From NCBI GenBank assembly GCA_945901125.1, contig CAMDKD010000024.1, positions 1 to 41,117 on the forward strand: a stretch of DNA of 41,117 nucleotides, read 5' to 3'. The notes below the pieces were generated by a model. The model worked only from the letters and a program-made list of their open reading frames with translations, was not told the origin of the DNA and did not search any database. Below, piece by piece: positions 1 to 7,605 of this stretch. Source of the stretch: Bordetella parapertussis (GTDB lineage Bacteria; Pseudomonadota; Gammaproteobacteria; Burkholderiales; Burkholderiaceae_C). The translations under genes and the position numbers were made by a program. How positions within the stretch are numbered: the first letter of the stretch is position 1; each line of letters begins with the position of its first letter.

Positions 1-478
1 CTGCATGAGGGGCGACTTGACAAGGTGCGGCGGGTCAAAAGCAACCAAGTTGTTTCAATCCACGCCCCTGCATGAGGGGCGACTTTCAGTATGTCGGCCT
101 AGGATGCGCACGATTTCAGTTTCAATCCACGCCCCTGCATGAGGGGCGACTCGGTGCCGCGCACGCCGTCCAGTTGACGCCCATGTTTCAATCCACGCCC
201 CTGCATGAGGGGCGACCGTTGGTGATGGCAATGGTGACAATGGTTTGGGTTTCAATCCACGCCCCTGCATGAGGGGCGACCGGGCTACGGCCGACGAGAT
301 AGCGCGCAAGATTTGTTTCAATCCACGCCCCTGCATGAGGGGCGACGCATAGAGCAGGCTGGGAAACCAGATGAAGTTAGTTTCAATCCACGCCCCTGCA
401 TGAGGGGCGACCGTCAAACCAGTAAATGGTGCAGCTGGGCATGCTGGTTTCAATCCACGCCCCTGCATGAGGGGCGAC
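1..478 (-). CRISPR. Type I-C CRISPR array (leader-proximal end; runs off the left edge)
   Basis: Seven complete 32-nt repeats start at 52, 119, 185, 249, 315, 380 and 447, and a partial one occupies 1-16. On the plus strand each begins GTTTCAATCC and ends GAGGGGCGAC. Spacers are 32-35 nt (17-51, 84-118, 151-184, 217-248, 281-314, 347-379, 412-446), all different. Read on the minus strand the repeat forms a CGCCCC/GGGGCG hairpin and ends in the handle TGGATTGAAAC, as in type I-C repeats cut by Cas5c. Transcription is therefore right to left, away from cas2 and the leader. All complete repeats are identical, as expected for the young, leader-proximal end. I recognised no protospacer for any spacer in this window. 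Confidence 0.98.
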
Positions 479-651
479 CGCATAACGATAACACCAGACA
501 GCACCTATCTTTCAAGCAATGATTCCGCTAATCACAAAAAAATTAGATAGAAATAAAAAAATCGAATGAATTAAAAAATTAAGTTGTTACTTATCATTAA
601 GTTACTGCAACGCTAACCATCCAGCTAGCGACTGATTGCCAAGGGTTAGCG
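479..651 (-). promoter_or_regulatory. CRISPR leader
   Basis: This AT-rich stretch lies between the stop of cas2 and the first repeat, where the leader and array promoter of a type I-C locus belong. It contains A-runs and T-runs (about 535-590) and a near-direct repeat of ATTAAGTT followed by a TTACT-like motif (about 580-606). There is no credible ORF in it. A perfect inverted repeat sits at its cas2-proximal end. Which hexamers form the promoter could not be decided. Confidence 0.8.
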
Positions 652-653
652 TT
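609..653. repeat. 10-bp perfect inverted repeat at the cas2/leader boundary
   Basis: AACGCTAACC at 609-618 and GGTTAGCGTT at 644-653 are exact reverse complements around a 25-nt loop. The right arm overlaps the last two bases of cas2. No T-run follows on the minus strand, so an ordinary intrinsic terminator is unlikely. It may be a transcript stem or a protein-binding site at the start of the leader. Confidence 0.7.
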
Positions 654-945
654 AAAGAATCAACGTACTGTGAAGCGGGTTTGACGTTGGCTTGGCGCCG
701 CAATGTTCGACCTTGTCCACGCCGCGTTTACCCAACATATAAAAGCGCAGACTGTCTTGCGTGGGGTCATAAATACGCAGTAGCTCGGCTTTAAATTTCA
801 CCCATTGAGCAGGATCAACCTCGCATTCAAATACCGAGTTTTGCACACGCACGCCATAGTCCAAACACACTTTGGCAATGTGGCGCAATCGCTTTTCGCC
901 TGCTCGCGTGGTCACATTCACGTCATAAGTCACCAACACCAACAT
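652..945 (-). CDS. cas2: CRISPR-associated endoribonuclease/adaptation protein Cas2
   Basis: A 97-aa Cas2, a small ferredoxin-fold protein that forms the Cas1-Cas2 integrase which inserts new spacers at the leader end. The N-terminus MLVLVTYDVN is the Cas2 signature, with the conserved Asp at residue 8, followed by RLRHIAKVCLDYGVRVQNSV and an FECEVD strand. I placed the start at the ATG at 945. A longer open frame upstream overlaps cas1 and does not look like Cas2. The gene begins 4 nt after the cas1 stop, so it is part of the cas4-cas1-cas2 adaptation block. It is the last gene before the leader. Family assignment is secure. Confidence 0.97.
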   Translation of the reverse strand: MLVLVTYDVNVTTRAGEKRLRHIAKVCLDYGVRVQNSVFECEVDPAQWVKFKAELLRIYDPTQDSLRFYMLGKRGVDKVEHCGAKPTSNPLHSTLIL

Positions 946-949
946 ATGA

Positions 950-1966
950 TCACCTAACCACAAACGGCGTGTAATTTTGCATATCGCCACGCAAGTGACG
1001 CGCCAACAGCAAAGCCTGGGCGTGGGGCAACAGGCCAAGTTCAATGCTTTCCTCCAAATAGGGGTGCTTCAAACTTTCTTTCTTACGCTCTTGATAGGCA
1101 GTGAGAAACGCTTTGCGGGCATCGTCTTTTAAACGCACGGCACCGCTGGCCTCGGTCACAAAATCATTTGGCTTCATTTGCCCACGGTTGATGAGGGTCA
1201 GCACAAAACGGTCTGCCAAAGGTGCACGTAACTCTTCCATCAAATCCAAGGCCAAACTCTTTCGACCAGGGCGGTCTTGGTGCAAAAAACCTACATAGGG
1301 GTCTAGCCCAACACCCGCCAAGGCAGAAGCACATTCACTCGCGAGCAATACATACGCAAATGAAAGCAAGGCATTGACGGGATCAGCAGGCGGTCTGCGT
1401 ACACGGCCAGAAAAATCAAACCCTGACGCACGCAATAGACTTGAAAAGACACCAAAGTAGGTACTGGCTGCTTCGCCCTCAAGCCCCATCAATTGGGGAA
1501 CGGACTGTGCATGGCGAATGTTTTCTAACAAAGTTGCCAAGTGATGCGCTGCATTAGCTAGCACCTTATTTTCGCCGTGGTTACGCTGCTCGCGCATCAG
1601 CACGGCTCGGCAGTTGCCCACTTTGGCGGCGATCATCAAACGCGCCACAGACACCGACTTGGCATCGTCATCCGCCCAACGGTATTGCGTACGACGCAGC
1701 AGCACATTGCCTTTGGGCATGCCCATCACTTGCGCTTGAAATTTGCCGAACTCAGTGAAAAAAGTCAAACCAACCCCTACCTCAACACACGCCGCCATGA
1801 ATGCAGGAGACACACTCACTTGACCGAAGCACAAAATATTTTGCAGCGCCAGCATGGGGAACTGACCCAGCTTTTCATCGCCCTGCCTGATGACCACTGT
1901 TTCACGCTCTTTGTGCAAATAGCAATCAGGGCGAGTAATGTAGAGCGTATTCAGCAGTTTTTTCAT
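950..1966 (-). CDS. cas1: CRISPR-associated endonuclease/integrase Cas1 (type I-C)
   Basis: A 338-aa Cas1, the catalytic subunit of the spacer integrase. The metal-binding residues of the family are visible: Glu in GLEGEAASTYF (163-165), His229 in VGFLHQDRPGR, and the acidic pair in LALDLMEELR (241/244). Length and order (N-terminal beta domain, C-terminal helical catalytic domain) are normal. The start overlaps the cas4 stop by 4 nt and cas2 follows within 4 nt, so the three adaptation genes are translationally linked. Nothing suggests damage. Confidence 0.98.
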   Translation of the reverse strand: MKKLLNTLYITRPDCYLHKERETVVIRQGDEKLGQFPMLALQNILCFGQVSVSPAFMAACVEVGVGLTFFTEFGKFQAQVMGMPKGNVLLRRTQYRWADDDAKSVSVARLMIAAKVGNCRAVLMREQRNHGENKVLANAAHHLATLLENIRHAQSVPQLMGLEGEAASTYFGVFSSLLRASGFDFSGRVRRPPADPVNALLSFAYVLLASECASALAGVGLDPYVGFLHQDRPGRKSLALDLMEELRAPLADRFVLTLINRGQMKPNDFVTEASGAVRLKDDARKAFLTAYQERKKESLKHPYLEESIELGLLPHAQALLLARHLRGDMQNYTPFVVR

Positions 1967-2604
1967 GCCTCGTCCTCGAATGTCGGTTCAAACAAGGCTT
2001 GGGCATATTGGGAAGATCGGTCTTTGCGTACCACAGCAGGTGCACACTCTTCCACCAATGAGCATGCCTTGCAACGCTTAACGTCTGCTGTAGGCGGTGG
2101 CGTGGTTTGGCTTTGCAGCACTGCACGAGCCGCGCCGATACAAGCCAGCGTCTCGGTGCGCAAGCGCTCATCCAAGGGCACAACTTCGCGCAAGCGTTCT
2201 TGCCAGTACCAGAGCGCCCCCTCCTCAACAACCGTGCTGCGCATCTCCTCCAAACACATAGCTTGCGCGCAAAGCTGAATGCGATCCCAATCCATCACCT
2301 TGCGCTTGCCGCGCTTGTATTCAACCGGTACATACCGCTTGCTGCCTTGCGGTTGAGTGAACACTTCTAGCAAGTCGAGTTTGCCGTACAAACCCAACCG
2401 CTCGCTGCGCACTTCAACTGAGCGCTCACTGCGCTTGCTGCCACGAGACTCAGCCTCTTGACTGTCCACCCGCTCATGCAACACATTGCCCTGCGCCGTG
2501 AAGTGGTTGTCACTCCATGCTTGCTCTAAATGAATCAAAGCAAACTGGCGCGGGCAGTAGGCGTAGTGCTGGAGGGCGGAGATGGCAATATGAATAGCGT
2601 CCAT
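1963..2604 (-). CDS. cas4: CRISPR-associated exonuclease Cas4
   Basis: About 213 aa, a RecB-like nuclease with an Fe-S cluster that trims prespacers and helps choose the PAM during adaptation. With numbering from the ATG at 2604 I see Cys17 in YCPRQF, His43, Asp77 in GKLDLLE, the E-x-K pair Glu95/Lys97 in PVEYKRGKR, and a Cys cluster near the C-terminus (178, 181, 187) that with Cys17 would hold the cluster. A GTG one codon upstream (2607) is an alternative start. A hairpin lies just upstream between cas7 and this gene, so cas4-cas1-cas2 may be expressed at a different level from the effector genes. Confidence 0.96.
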   Translation of the reverse strand: MDAIHIAISALQHYAYCPRQFALIHLEQAWSDNHFTAQGNVLHERVDSQEAESRGSKRSERSVEVRSERLGLYGKLDLLEVFTQPQGSKRYVPVEYKRGKRKVMDWDRIQLCAQAMCLEEMRSTVVEEGALWYWQERLREVVPLDERLRTETLACIGAARAVLQSQTTPPPTADVKRCKACSLVEECAPAVVRKDRSSQYAQALFEPTFEDEA

Positions 2605-2629
2605 CACTCGGCGATTTCAGAGCGCATGA

Positions 2630-2666
2630 AAAAACCGCCAGAGCAAAAATGCTTCAGGCGGTTTTT
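2630..2666 (-). terminator. Hairpin with U-tract between cas7 and cas4 (attenuator/terminator candidate)
   Basis: On the minus strand AAAAACCGCC (2666-2657) pairs perfectly with GGCGGTTTTT (2639-2630). A smaller AGCA/TGCT stem sits inside the loop, and the second arm ends in a run of T. The shape is that of a bidirectional intrinsic terminator. It lies after cas7 and before cas4, so it probably lets only part of the effector transcript run into the adaptation genes. cas4-cas1-cas2 may have their own promoter; none was pinned down. Confidence 0.7.
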
Positions 2667-2751
2667 CCGCCCCAAACATGGCGCAACTGAATTCGAATGT
2701 AAGGGGAGAGTCGTGGATAAAGTGTAATGCATCAGAATCGTTGTGAACAAT

Positions 2752-3663
2752 TCAAAAGCCATCGCCAATTTCAGGCGCTAACCCCTCAAGCTCACTTATC
2801 TCAAACGAACCATCTTCATTAACAGTCAGGCTTTTGTGTACTTTGGCTGAAGAATATTTGGGAGTTTTTCCATTTTGTTCCCACCAGAACCAATGCAACA
2901 CGCTCATGGAACCTTCCGGCCTAGCGGAGGATGCATCACCTTCAAAAAGTTTCGGCAACAGATCTTTGATGATGTGCGCGTCTTCATCGCTAAACCCAGT
3001 TCGCTCGGCAAGCTGTGGGGTGATGGCACCATAAGTAAAGTAAATTCCTTTGTCAACGCGGTGCTTCATACCCATGGTGTCAGATCCGCGTTTAGTCCCA
3101 TCACCATCACCACTGACACTTTTAGTAATTTGGGTGCTGGTAACGGAGACAGGTTGTTTGCTGAAAGCTGATTGAATCGTTAAGGGACCACGGACTGGTA
3201 TTGAAACGCCATTTGCATTACTTGCACCAGCATCTGCGCTCTCTGCTGTTTCTTCGCCTTTTTTTCCTTTCTTGGCACCCTTATCACCACTCCATGCAAA
3301 TACCTGTCCAAAGGCACGAACATCAAACCATTTGTCACAAGCTTTTTTTGCAGTAGCTTCAGGAGTAATTCCTTTTTTTGCATCAAATTTGAATGCGTCT
3401 TCGCCTAATCCAACTTCGGAATCCGTTGCTCGATTTTTCAGACTGGTCATTGAATCTTTTTTTCGATCATCGGATTGAACAAAAATCGCATGTCCAGCAT
3501 CTTGTAGACGATCTCTGAGTTTGCGCTTGAGACAGACATCGGTGATTTCTCCAAATCCCCCAAAATCTGTGCGGGGCCGATTGCCGTTGAGTGGGTCGCC
3601 GTTGGGGTTAGCGTTCTTGACTTCAATGATGAGGGCGAAGTCGATTTTTTTGCTGAGTGTCAT
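2752..3663 (-). CDS. cas7: Cas7 (Csd2), type I-C Cascade backbone
   Basis: A 303-aa Csd2-family Cas7, the RNA-binding subunit that forms the backbone of the Cascade filament along the crRNA. Diagnostic stretches include NANPNGDPLNGNRPR near the N-terminus, DVCLKRKLRD, WFDVRAFGQVFAW, VRGPLTIQSAFS and DTMGMKHRVDKGIY. Two ATG codons stand in tandem (3666, 3663). AGGAG lies 6 nt before the second, so I chose that one. A charged, low-complexity insert rich in K, E and A (about residues 128-148) interrupts the fold and is likely a surface loop. The gene starts 32 nt after cas8c and is followed by the hairpin at 2630-2666. Confidence 0.97.
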   Translation of the reverse strand: MTLSKKIDFALIIEVKNANPNGDPLNGNRPRTDFGGFGEITDVCLKRKLRDRLQDAGHAIFVQSDDRKKDSMTSLKNRATDSEVGLGEDAFKFDAKKGITPEATAKKACDKWFDVRAFGQVFAWSGDKGAKKGKKGEETAESADAGASNANGVSIPVRGPLTIQSAFSKQPVSVTSTQITKSVSGDGDGTKRGSDTMGMKHRVDKGIYFTYGAITPQLAERTGFSDEDAHIIKDLLPKLFEGDASSARPEGSMSVLHWFWWEQNGKTPKYSSAKVHKSLTVNEDGSFEISELEGLAPEIGDGF

Positions 3664-3695
3664 CATGGGCTCCTAGGGTAAATTTAAAAAGGGGT

Positions 3696-4124
3696 TTACT
3701 CATCTGAATCAGGGGTGGAGGTTTGTGCAGTTGCATTTTTTGAAATCCACGCGCCTTTATTGAATTGATGCTGTTCGAACCACCGTCTTTGAAGGTGATA
3801 GCCCAACAGGTATTCGCCTTGCAACGAGTCATTGCTAAATCCTCCTGCCTGATAGACGACTTCAATTTGCTGCCCAATCAAATCCTTGTATGCGCCAACC
3901 AGTGAGGGGTAGTTGCTTTGGATGCGCATGAAATAGGGATGTAATGCTTCTTCAATGTTCTTCCATGTTGCTGTGGGTTGCGCGGAAAAACGCTGCATTA
4001 ATCGCATTGCAGTTGTTGAACGCCTTTCTTTAGCTATATCAAGGGCCATGCTTTCAACCTTATCAGCTATGGCGAGAAGACGACCAAATGAATAGTCTCT
4101 CCCTGTGTTTGCGTCAATGTCCAT
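3696..4124 (-). CDS. cas11c: Cas11c small subunit, internal translation start within cas8c
   Basis: Type I-C systems are known to make the small subunit Cas11c from an internal start inside cas8c. Here an in-frame ATG at 4124 (opening MDIDANTGRDYSFGRLLAIA) is preceded by AAGAAAGGA, seven bases ahead, a strong ribosome binding site in the middle of a coding region. The product would be 142 aa, about the size known for Cas11c, and helical. Cas11 subunits line the belly of Cascade and stabilise the non-target strand. The sequence shows the start and ribosome binding site; use of the site follows from the family. A mass spectrum or N-terminal tag would settle it. Confidence 0.85.
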   Translation of the reverse strand: MDIDANTGRDYSFGRLLAIADKVESMALDIAKERRSTTAMRLMQRFSAQPTATWKNIEEALHPYFMRIQSNYPSLVGAYKDLIGQQIEVVYQAGGFSNDSLQGEYLLGYHLQRRWFEQHQFNKGAWISKNATAQTSTPDSDE

Positions 4125-5648
4125 GGAGTAATCCTTTCTTTCGTTTAAATTGATATGTCGTGCAAAAAAACCTTTGTAGAGTGCGCAGGCCACTCCCAAG
4201 TTGCGCTCCCATTCCCACACTTCGCATGCAAATGGATTGCTAACCCTATTGACCGCAGCTTGCATCAGCACACGAGGAAATGCTTCACTTTCGGAGATGC
4301 AGCGCAGAACGGAGGAGAAAACCTGCTTTTTGAGGTCATCACTCAGTGTTTTTCCATACACCGTTTGCGCTATCGCCAGCGGGGATGGCGGGGTTTCGAT
4401 CCACACTGTTCTTTTCACTTTTTTGGATTTGCCCGGTTCGTCTAGCTCTTTGGTGATGCGCTGATACCAAGCAAATTCTTCGTACCAAGCACCAAGACGC
4501 TCGAAATAGTCTTTGGCAGAAAATTCACGGTAATAACCGATAGACATTCGCCCAGGTGTTGCCGAGTCCAAAACCATCAGACTGAGTTGCTCCGTTCCCA
4601 CCAGCTCTTGCTGATAGCCTTTAATCTTGAGTTTGATTTTTCTCGTGATCCAGTGGCCAATGTCCTCGCTGTGCGGCACAGGCTCGTCATCGTCAAAGTC
4701 CGTTGAATCCGCCATGGGCTGCGGTACATATTTGCCAGAAATTGCCCACGCCACAGTGACTTGATCGCCATTGCGAATGCCCTGCCTTGTAACCAGCCAG
4801 CGCAAAGCGTTGTGCGCCTTTTGTGTCACATCAGTGCCAACAGAAGCGGCCTCTGCACTGTCGATGAACCGCCCGCGAAAAGTCATTCCATCTTGGTCGT
4901 TGGCAGAAATGATTTTTGCCTTATCCCCACTGTGTCGCAGCTTCGAAGGATGCAGTCGAGCAATCGGTGAACCTTTTCCTGTCACGAGACATAGGTTTTT
5001 GGATGACTCTTGAGTCGCCTGATATCGAATCCAACTCTCCCATATACTGGCATCTTTCCATGTGTCTTTCTCTGGGTCATTGAAAATTTCAACCGACCAG
5101 CAAACCAACGCAGATCCAGGTTCGATCACGCCACCTTCTTTTGGCATAGAGCCGAATATTTCTGGTGGATCACCACGATCTTTGGGCCAAGTGGTCAACA
5201 CCATGTGATTCGAACTTGCTTCAAAAATAGCTGCTTTTTTAATTAAGTCTGTCAGTACTTCCCCCCTGCTGACGTAATCCCGAACAACCTCTACCTTGCG
5301 TGGTGCGCCAGCTTTGCACCAAGCGTCAAGTTGCTTAAAGTAGCTATCAAAAAATGGCTTTTTGCCTCCACCCCACGAGGGGTAGTCTTTGGCAACGTAC
5401 TGAATTTTGTCAGCTAAGCCGTGTGGTGCATCCACGTTGGCACGGGCTTCAGATGCTTCAGTTGCAGGTAAAATGATCGGGGATTTTTTGAGCACTTTCG
5501 CCGCAACAAATTCTGCCTTTTCATTCAGCAAAATGTTGATGTGCGCATTTTGAATAGTGTGCCGAATCGGTGGTATCCGATCTTCTTGTGCTAAATCAAG
5601 TTGAGTCGCTTGTTCATAGGTGTCATACAGCCGCTGCATCCAACTCAT
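3696..5648 (-). CDS. cas8c: Cas8c (Csd1), type I-C Cascade large subunit
   Basis: A 650-aa Csd1-family large subunit, which reads the PAM and starts target unwinding in type I-C Cascade. The N-terminus (MSWMQRLYDTYEQ, then NEKAEFVAAKVL and SWGGGKKPFFDSY) and the C-terminal helical part match the family, and the length is normal. The start is the ATG at 5648: its ATGA overlaps the stop of the upstream DUF1016 gene and AAAGGAG lies 8 nt ahead. An open frame extends 15 codons further upstream but inside the neighbour. The C-terminal 142 codons contain a second, strong start site for the small subunit (separate entry). Confidence 0.97.
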   Translation of the reverse strand: MSWMQRLYDTYEQATQLDLAQEDRIPPIRHTIQNAHINILLNEKAEFVAAKVLKKSPIILPATEASEARANVDAPHGLADKIQYVAKDYPSWGGGKKPFFDSYFKQLDAWCKAGAPRKVEVVRDYVSRGEVLTDLIKKAAIFEASSNHMVLTTWPKDRGDPPEIFGSMPKEGGVIEPGSALVCWSVEIFNDPEKDTWKDASIWESWIRYQATQESSKNLCLVTGKGSPIARLHPSKLRHSGDKAKIISANDQDGMTFRGRFIDSAEAASVGTDVTQKAHNALRWLVTRQGIRNGDQVTVAWAISGKYVPQPMADSTDFDDDEPVPHSEDIGHWITRKIKLKIKGYQQELVGTEQLSLMVLDSATPGRMSIGYYREFSAKDYFERLGAWYEEFAWYQRITKELDEPGKSKKVKRTVWIETPPSPLAIAQTVYGKTLSDDLKKQVFSSVLRCISESEAFPRVLMQAAVNRVSNPFACEVWEWERNLGVACALYKGFFARHINLNERKDYSMDIDANTGRDYSFGRLLAIADKVESMALDIAKERRSTTAMRLMQRFSAQPTATWKNIEEALHPYFMRIQSNYPSLVGAYKDLIGQQIEVVYQAGGFSNDSLQGEYLLGYHLQRRWFEQHQFNKGAWISKNATAQTSTPDSDE

Positions 5649-6736
5649 TTTTGATGCTCCTTTTTGTCGGTATTTTTTTTCTTGCCATCCCACATCAAAG
5701 TGGCATGGGTTTGCTCTTGCGCATGCAACACAGAGCGGTGCAATTGTTCGCGCAGCAGCTTCACGTCTGGGATGTGAGCCATGTATTCAGCCACTCGAAT
5801 ATTGCTGCCTTGTACGTCCAGCAATTCCACTTGTTCGCTATCAGCTTGGGCGCACAAGATCAGGCCAATGGGAGCTTCTTCTCCTAAGGCACGTTCGTGT
5901 TTATCGAGCCACCGCAGGTACAACTCCATTTGCCCTTTGTGCGCCGCTTGAAATTTTTCCAACTTCAATTCGAGGGCTACCAATCGGCGCAAATGGCGGT
6001 GATAAAAAAGCAAGTCAAGATAAAAATCGTCAGCGCCAATACTCATGCGCTTTTGCCTGGCTACAAAGGTAAAACCCGAACCCAACTCCAGCAAAAAACG
6101 CTCCATGTCTGCGAGGATGCGGCTTTCTAAATCACTCTCGCTATAGTGTTCTGGCAGACCTAAAAAATCCAATATATAGGGATCACGGAACACCATGTCG
6201 GGTGTTATTTGCCCAGTTTCCCTGAGCGCTTTTAGTTCCTTATCGACGATAGTTTCAGGCTTTTTGCTGATGTTGGTGCGCAGGTAAAGCTGGCTGGCAA
6301 TTCGGTCGCGCAGAGTGCGCACGCTCCAGCGCTCTATGCTGCACATTTGCGCGTAGTACTCGCGCTCTAAGGGTTGTTTGAGGGGCAGAATTTCAATGAA
6401 ATGACTCCAACTCAATTGTCGTGAAAGCGATACGACAATTTGTCCATCTGGAAATGCTTCTGCAAACTTCACCATTCTCGTCAATGCCGACCCCGAGAAA
6501 CCTTTTCCATAGTCCTTTGTTAATTCTTGCGACAGTGTCGCAAGAATTTCAGCTCCGTAGTCTGCACGCTTATTTAAAAGCACTTCTCGACGAATACGTT
6601 CACCTACCCGCCAATAAAGCAAGGTCAATCCGCTATTGACTGCCTGAGCAGTCTGCCAGCGAGCTTGATTAATAAGTGTGCGCAGTTCATCAAGCAATGG
6701 GGAGCCCGCTTTCGATGGAATAGACCGTTTGCCCAT
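5645..6736 (-). CDS. DUF1016/YhcG-type PD-(D/E)xK nuclease embedded in the cas operon
   Basis: A 363-aa protein with the two parts of the YhcG (DUF1016) family. An N-terminal helical domain (about 12-160, with LYWRVGERI, YGAEILATLSQELT and RQLSWSHFIEILP) is followed by a C-terminal PD-(D/E)xK nuclease domain with Asp241 in FYLDLLFYH and Glu256-x-Lys258 in VALELKLEKF. The core residues are intact, so an active nuclease is expected. The ATG at 6736 overlaps the cas5c stop as TGATG (a GTG at 6739 is possible), and the stop overlaps the cas8c start as ATGA, so it is coupled to both. A nuclease at this spot is not part of the standard type I-C gene set. Its job here is unknown: accessory interference, backup defence or a passenger are all possible. 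Confidence 0.92.
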   Translation of the reverse strand: MGKRSIPSKAGSPLLDELRTLINQARWQTAQAVNSGLTLLYWRVGERIRREVLLNKRADYGAEILATLSQELTKDYGKGFSGSALTRMVKFAEAFPDGQIVVSLSRQLSWSHFIEILPLKQPLEREYYAQMCSIERWSVRTLRDRIASQLYLRTNISKKPETIVDKELKALRETGQITPDMVFRDPYILDFLGLPEHYSESDLESRILADMERFLLELGSGFTFVARQKRMSIGADDFYLDLLFYHRHLRRLVALELKLEKFQAAHKGQMELYLRWLDKHERALGEEAPIGLILCAQADSEQVELLDVQGSNIRVAEYMAHIPDVKLLREQLHRSVLHAQEQTHATLMWDGKKKNTDKKEHQK

Positions 6737-7443
6737 CACTCAGTCTCCACATCTTCTTCTGTAACAGGTTTCACGTTGTCATTGATTCCCCAAATCTTTG
6801 GAGTCATGGGGCGAACATGTTTACTTACCAATTGCAGATTTGGGGCATTAAATTGCAAGATGCCATGACGCATGGTGGCATGCCAAAAATTGGCGCACAG
6901 TTCATTTTTTCCAGTTTCATCTGGGTAGTCAAAACTGTGAAACATCAGGCCGTAGCCCAATTCATCTATGCCGTCATAAGCCCCATCACCCGAATCAAAC
7001 TCGCAGGGCTCCACATAGCCTTGGCATTCGCGGGTTCCCAAAAAAATGTCTTGCCTGCCCCCCGCGTTCAGTGCTCGCGTGACCATGGCAAAGTGCTTGC
7101 CGTCATTGCGATCAGCCGCGAGGTGTGGTTGGGCTTCGTTCCACTCAAAGTGCGCCAGCACTCGGTATTCCACATCGCGCAGGTACGTGTAGTAGGCCAA
7201 CGTGTTGCCACCTGTCCAATTCAATGGCTTCACGCCTTTGGCCTCTGTGCGTATGGCCTTCATCACACGCACCTTGTCCACCTTCCAAACGATAGTGGGT
7301 TTCCAGTAAATGGACTTGAGTACACCTTTAATTGCTTCGTATGTTGGCAGGTGGCAAGAGCATTTCTCACCCCCAATGCGAGTGATCGGGTCAGTGAACA
7401 AGGCATTGCGCCCAGTGAGTTTGAATTGAATGCTGTTTCTCAT
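6736..7443 (-). CDS. cas5c: Cas5c (Cas5d), crRNA-processing endoribonuclease of type I-C
   Basis: A 235-aa Cas5c. In type I-C this protein replaces Cas6: it cuts the repeat at the base of its hairpin, leaving an 11-nt 5' handle, and caps Cascade. Numbering from the ATG at 7443 (MRNSIQFKLTGRNALFTDP, then GGEKCSCHLPTYEAIKG) puts Tyr46, Lys116 and His117 at the positions reported as catalytic in Bacillus halodurans Cas5d, so it should be active. GAGAGA lies just upstream of this ATG; a longer open frame to 7500 starts inside a small upstream ORF and lacks family similarity. The stop overlaps the start of the DUF1016 gene. Confidence 0.97.
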   Translation of the reverse strand: MRNSIQFKLTGRNALFTDPITRIGGEKCSCHLPTYEAIKGVLKSIYWKPTIVWKVDKVRVMKAIRTEAKGVKPLNWTGGNTLAYYTYLRDVEYRVLAHFEWNEAQPHLAADRNDGKHFAMVTRALNAGGRQDIFLGTRECQGYVEPCEFDSGDGAYDGIDELGYGLMFHSFDYPDETGKNELCANFWHATMRHGILQFNAPNLQLVSKHVRPMTPKIWGINDNVKPVTEEDVETE

Positions 7444-7453
7444 ATTAAATCTC

Positions 7454-7570
7454 TCATGCCTTCCCCAAAAAAGCCCAGATACAGAGAACAAAAACACCAA
7501 AAAGCAACGTGAAAAAACGCGACGTTTGCATTAGGCGAAGCTCTTTGAGCACCTTGGGCAGCCAATCCAT
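7454..7570 (-). CDS. Small membrane peptide, first ORF of the cas5c transcript (toxin or leader peptide candidate)
   Basis: A 38-codon ORF, ATG at 7570 and TGA at 7454-7456, ends 10 nt before the cas5c ATG. CTGGAG lies 8 nt ahead of the ATG, a good ribosome binding site. The peptide opens MDWLPKVLKELRL (amphipathic, basic), then has one strongly hydrophobic segment at residues 19-35 (FFTLLFGVFVLCIWAFL) and ends in GKA. This resembles the small single-helix peptides of type I toxin-antitoxin systems, though I recognise no family. It lies downstream of the promoter at 7606-7634 that carries the crRNA-like RNA's match site. It may instead be a leader peptide coupling translation to cas5c, or a chance ORF. 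Confidence 0.55.
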   Translation of the reverse strand: MDWLPKVLKELRLMQTSRFFTLLFGVFVLCIWAFLGKA

Positions 7571-7605
7571 AAAGACAACTCCAGAATTAAAAATAATATT
7601 AATAT

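Noticed and set aside
55..504. A 149-codon open frame and smaller ones running through the CRISPR array
   Set aside because: They translate the repeats themselves and have no ribosome binding site; the repeat-spacer structure explains the DNA.
509..518. CTTTCAAGCA next to the first repeat, resembling the repeat edge GTTTCAATCC
   Set aside because: Only the first bases agree, the hairpin part is missing, and the position is inside the leader; most likely chance.
1577..2278. A 233-codon plus-strand frame opposite cas1/cas4
   Set aside because: It is antisense to two clearly identified cas genes and has no protein similarity I recognise.
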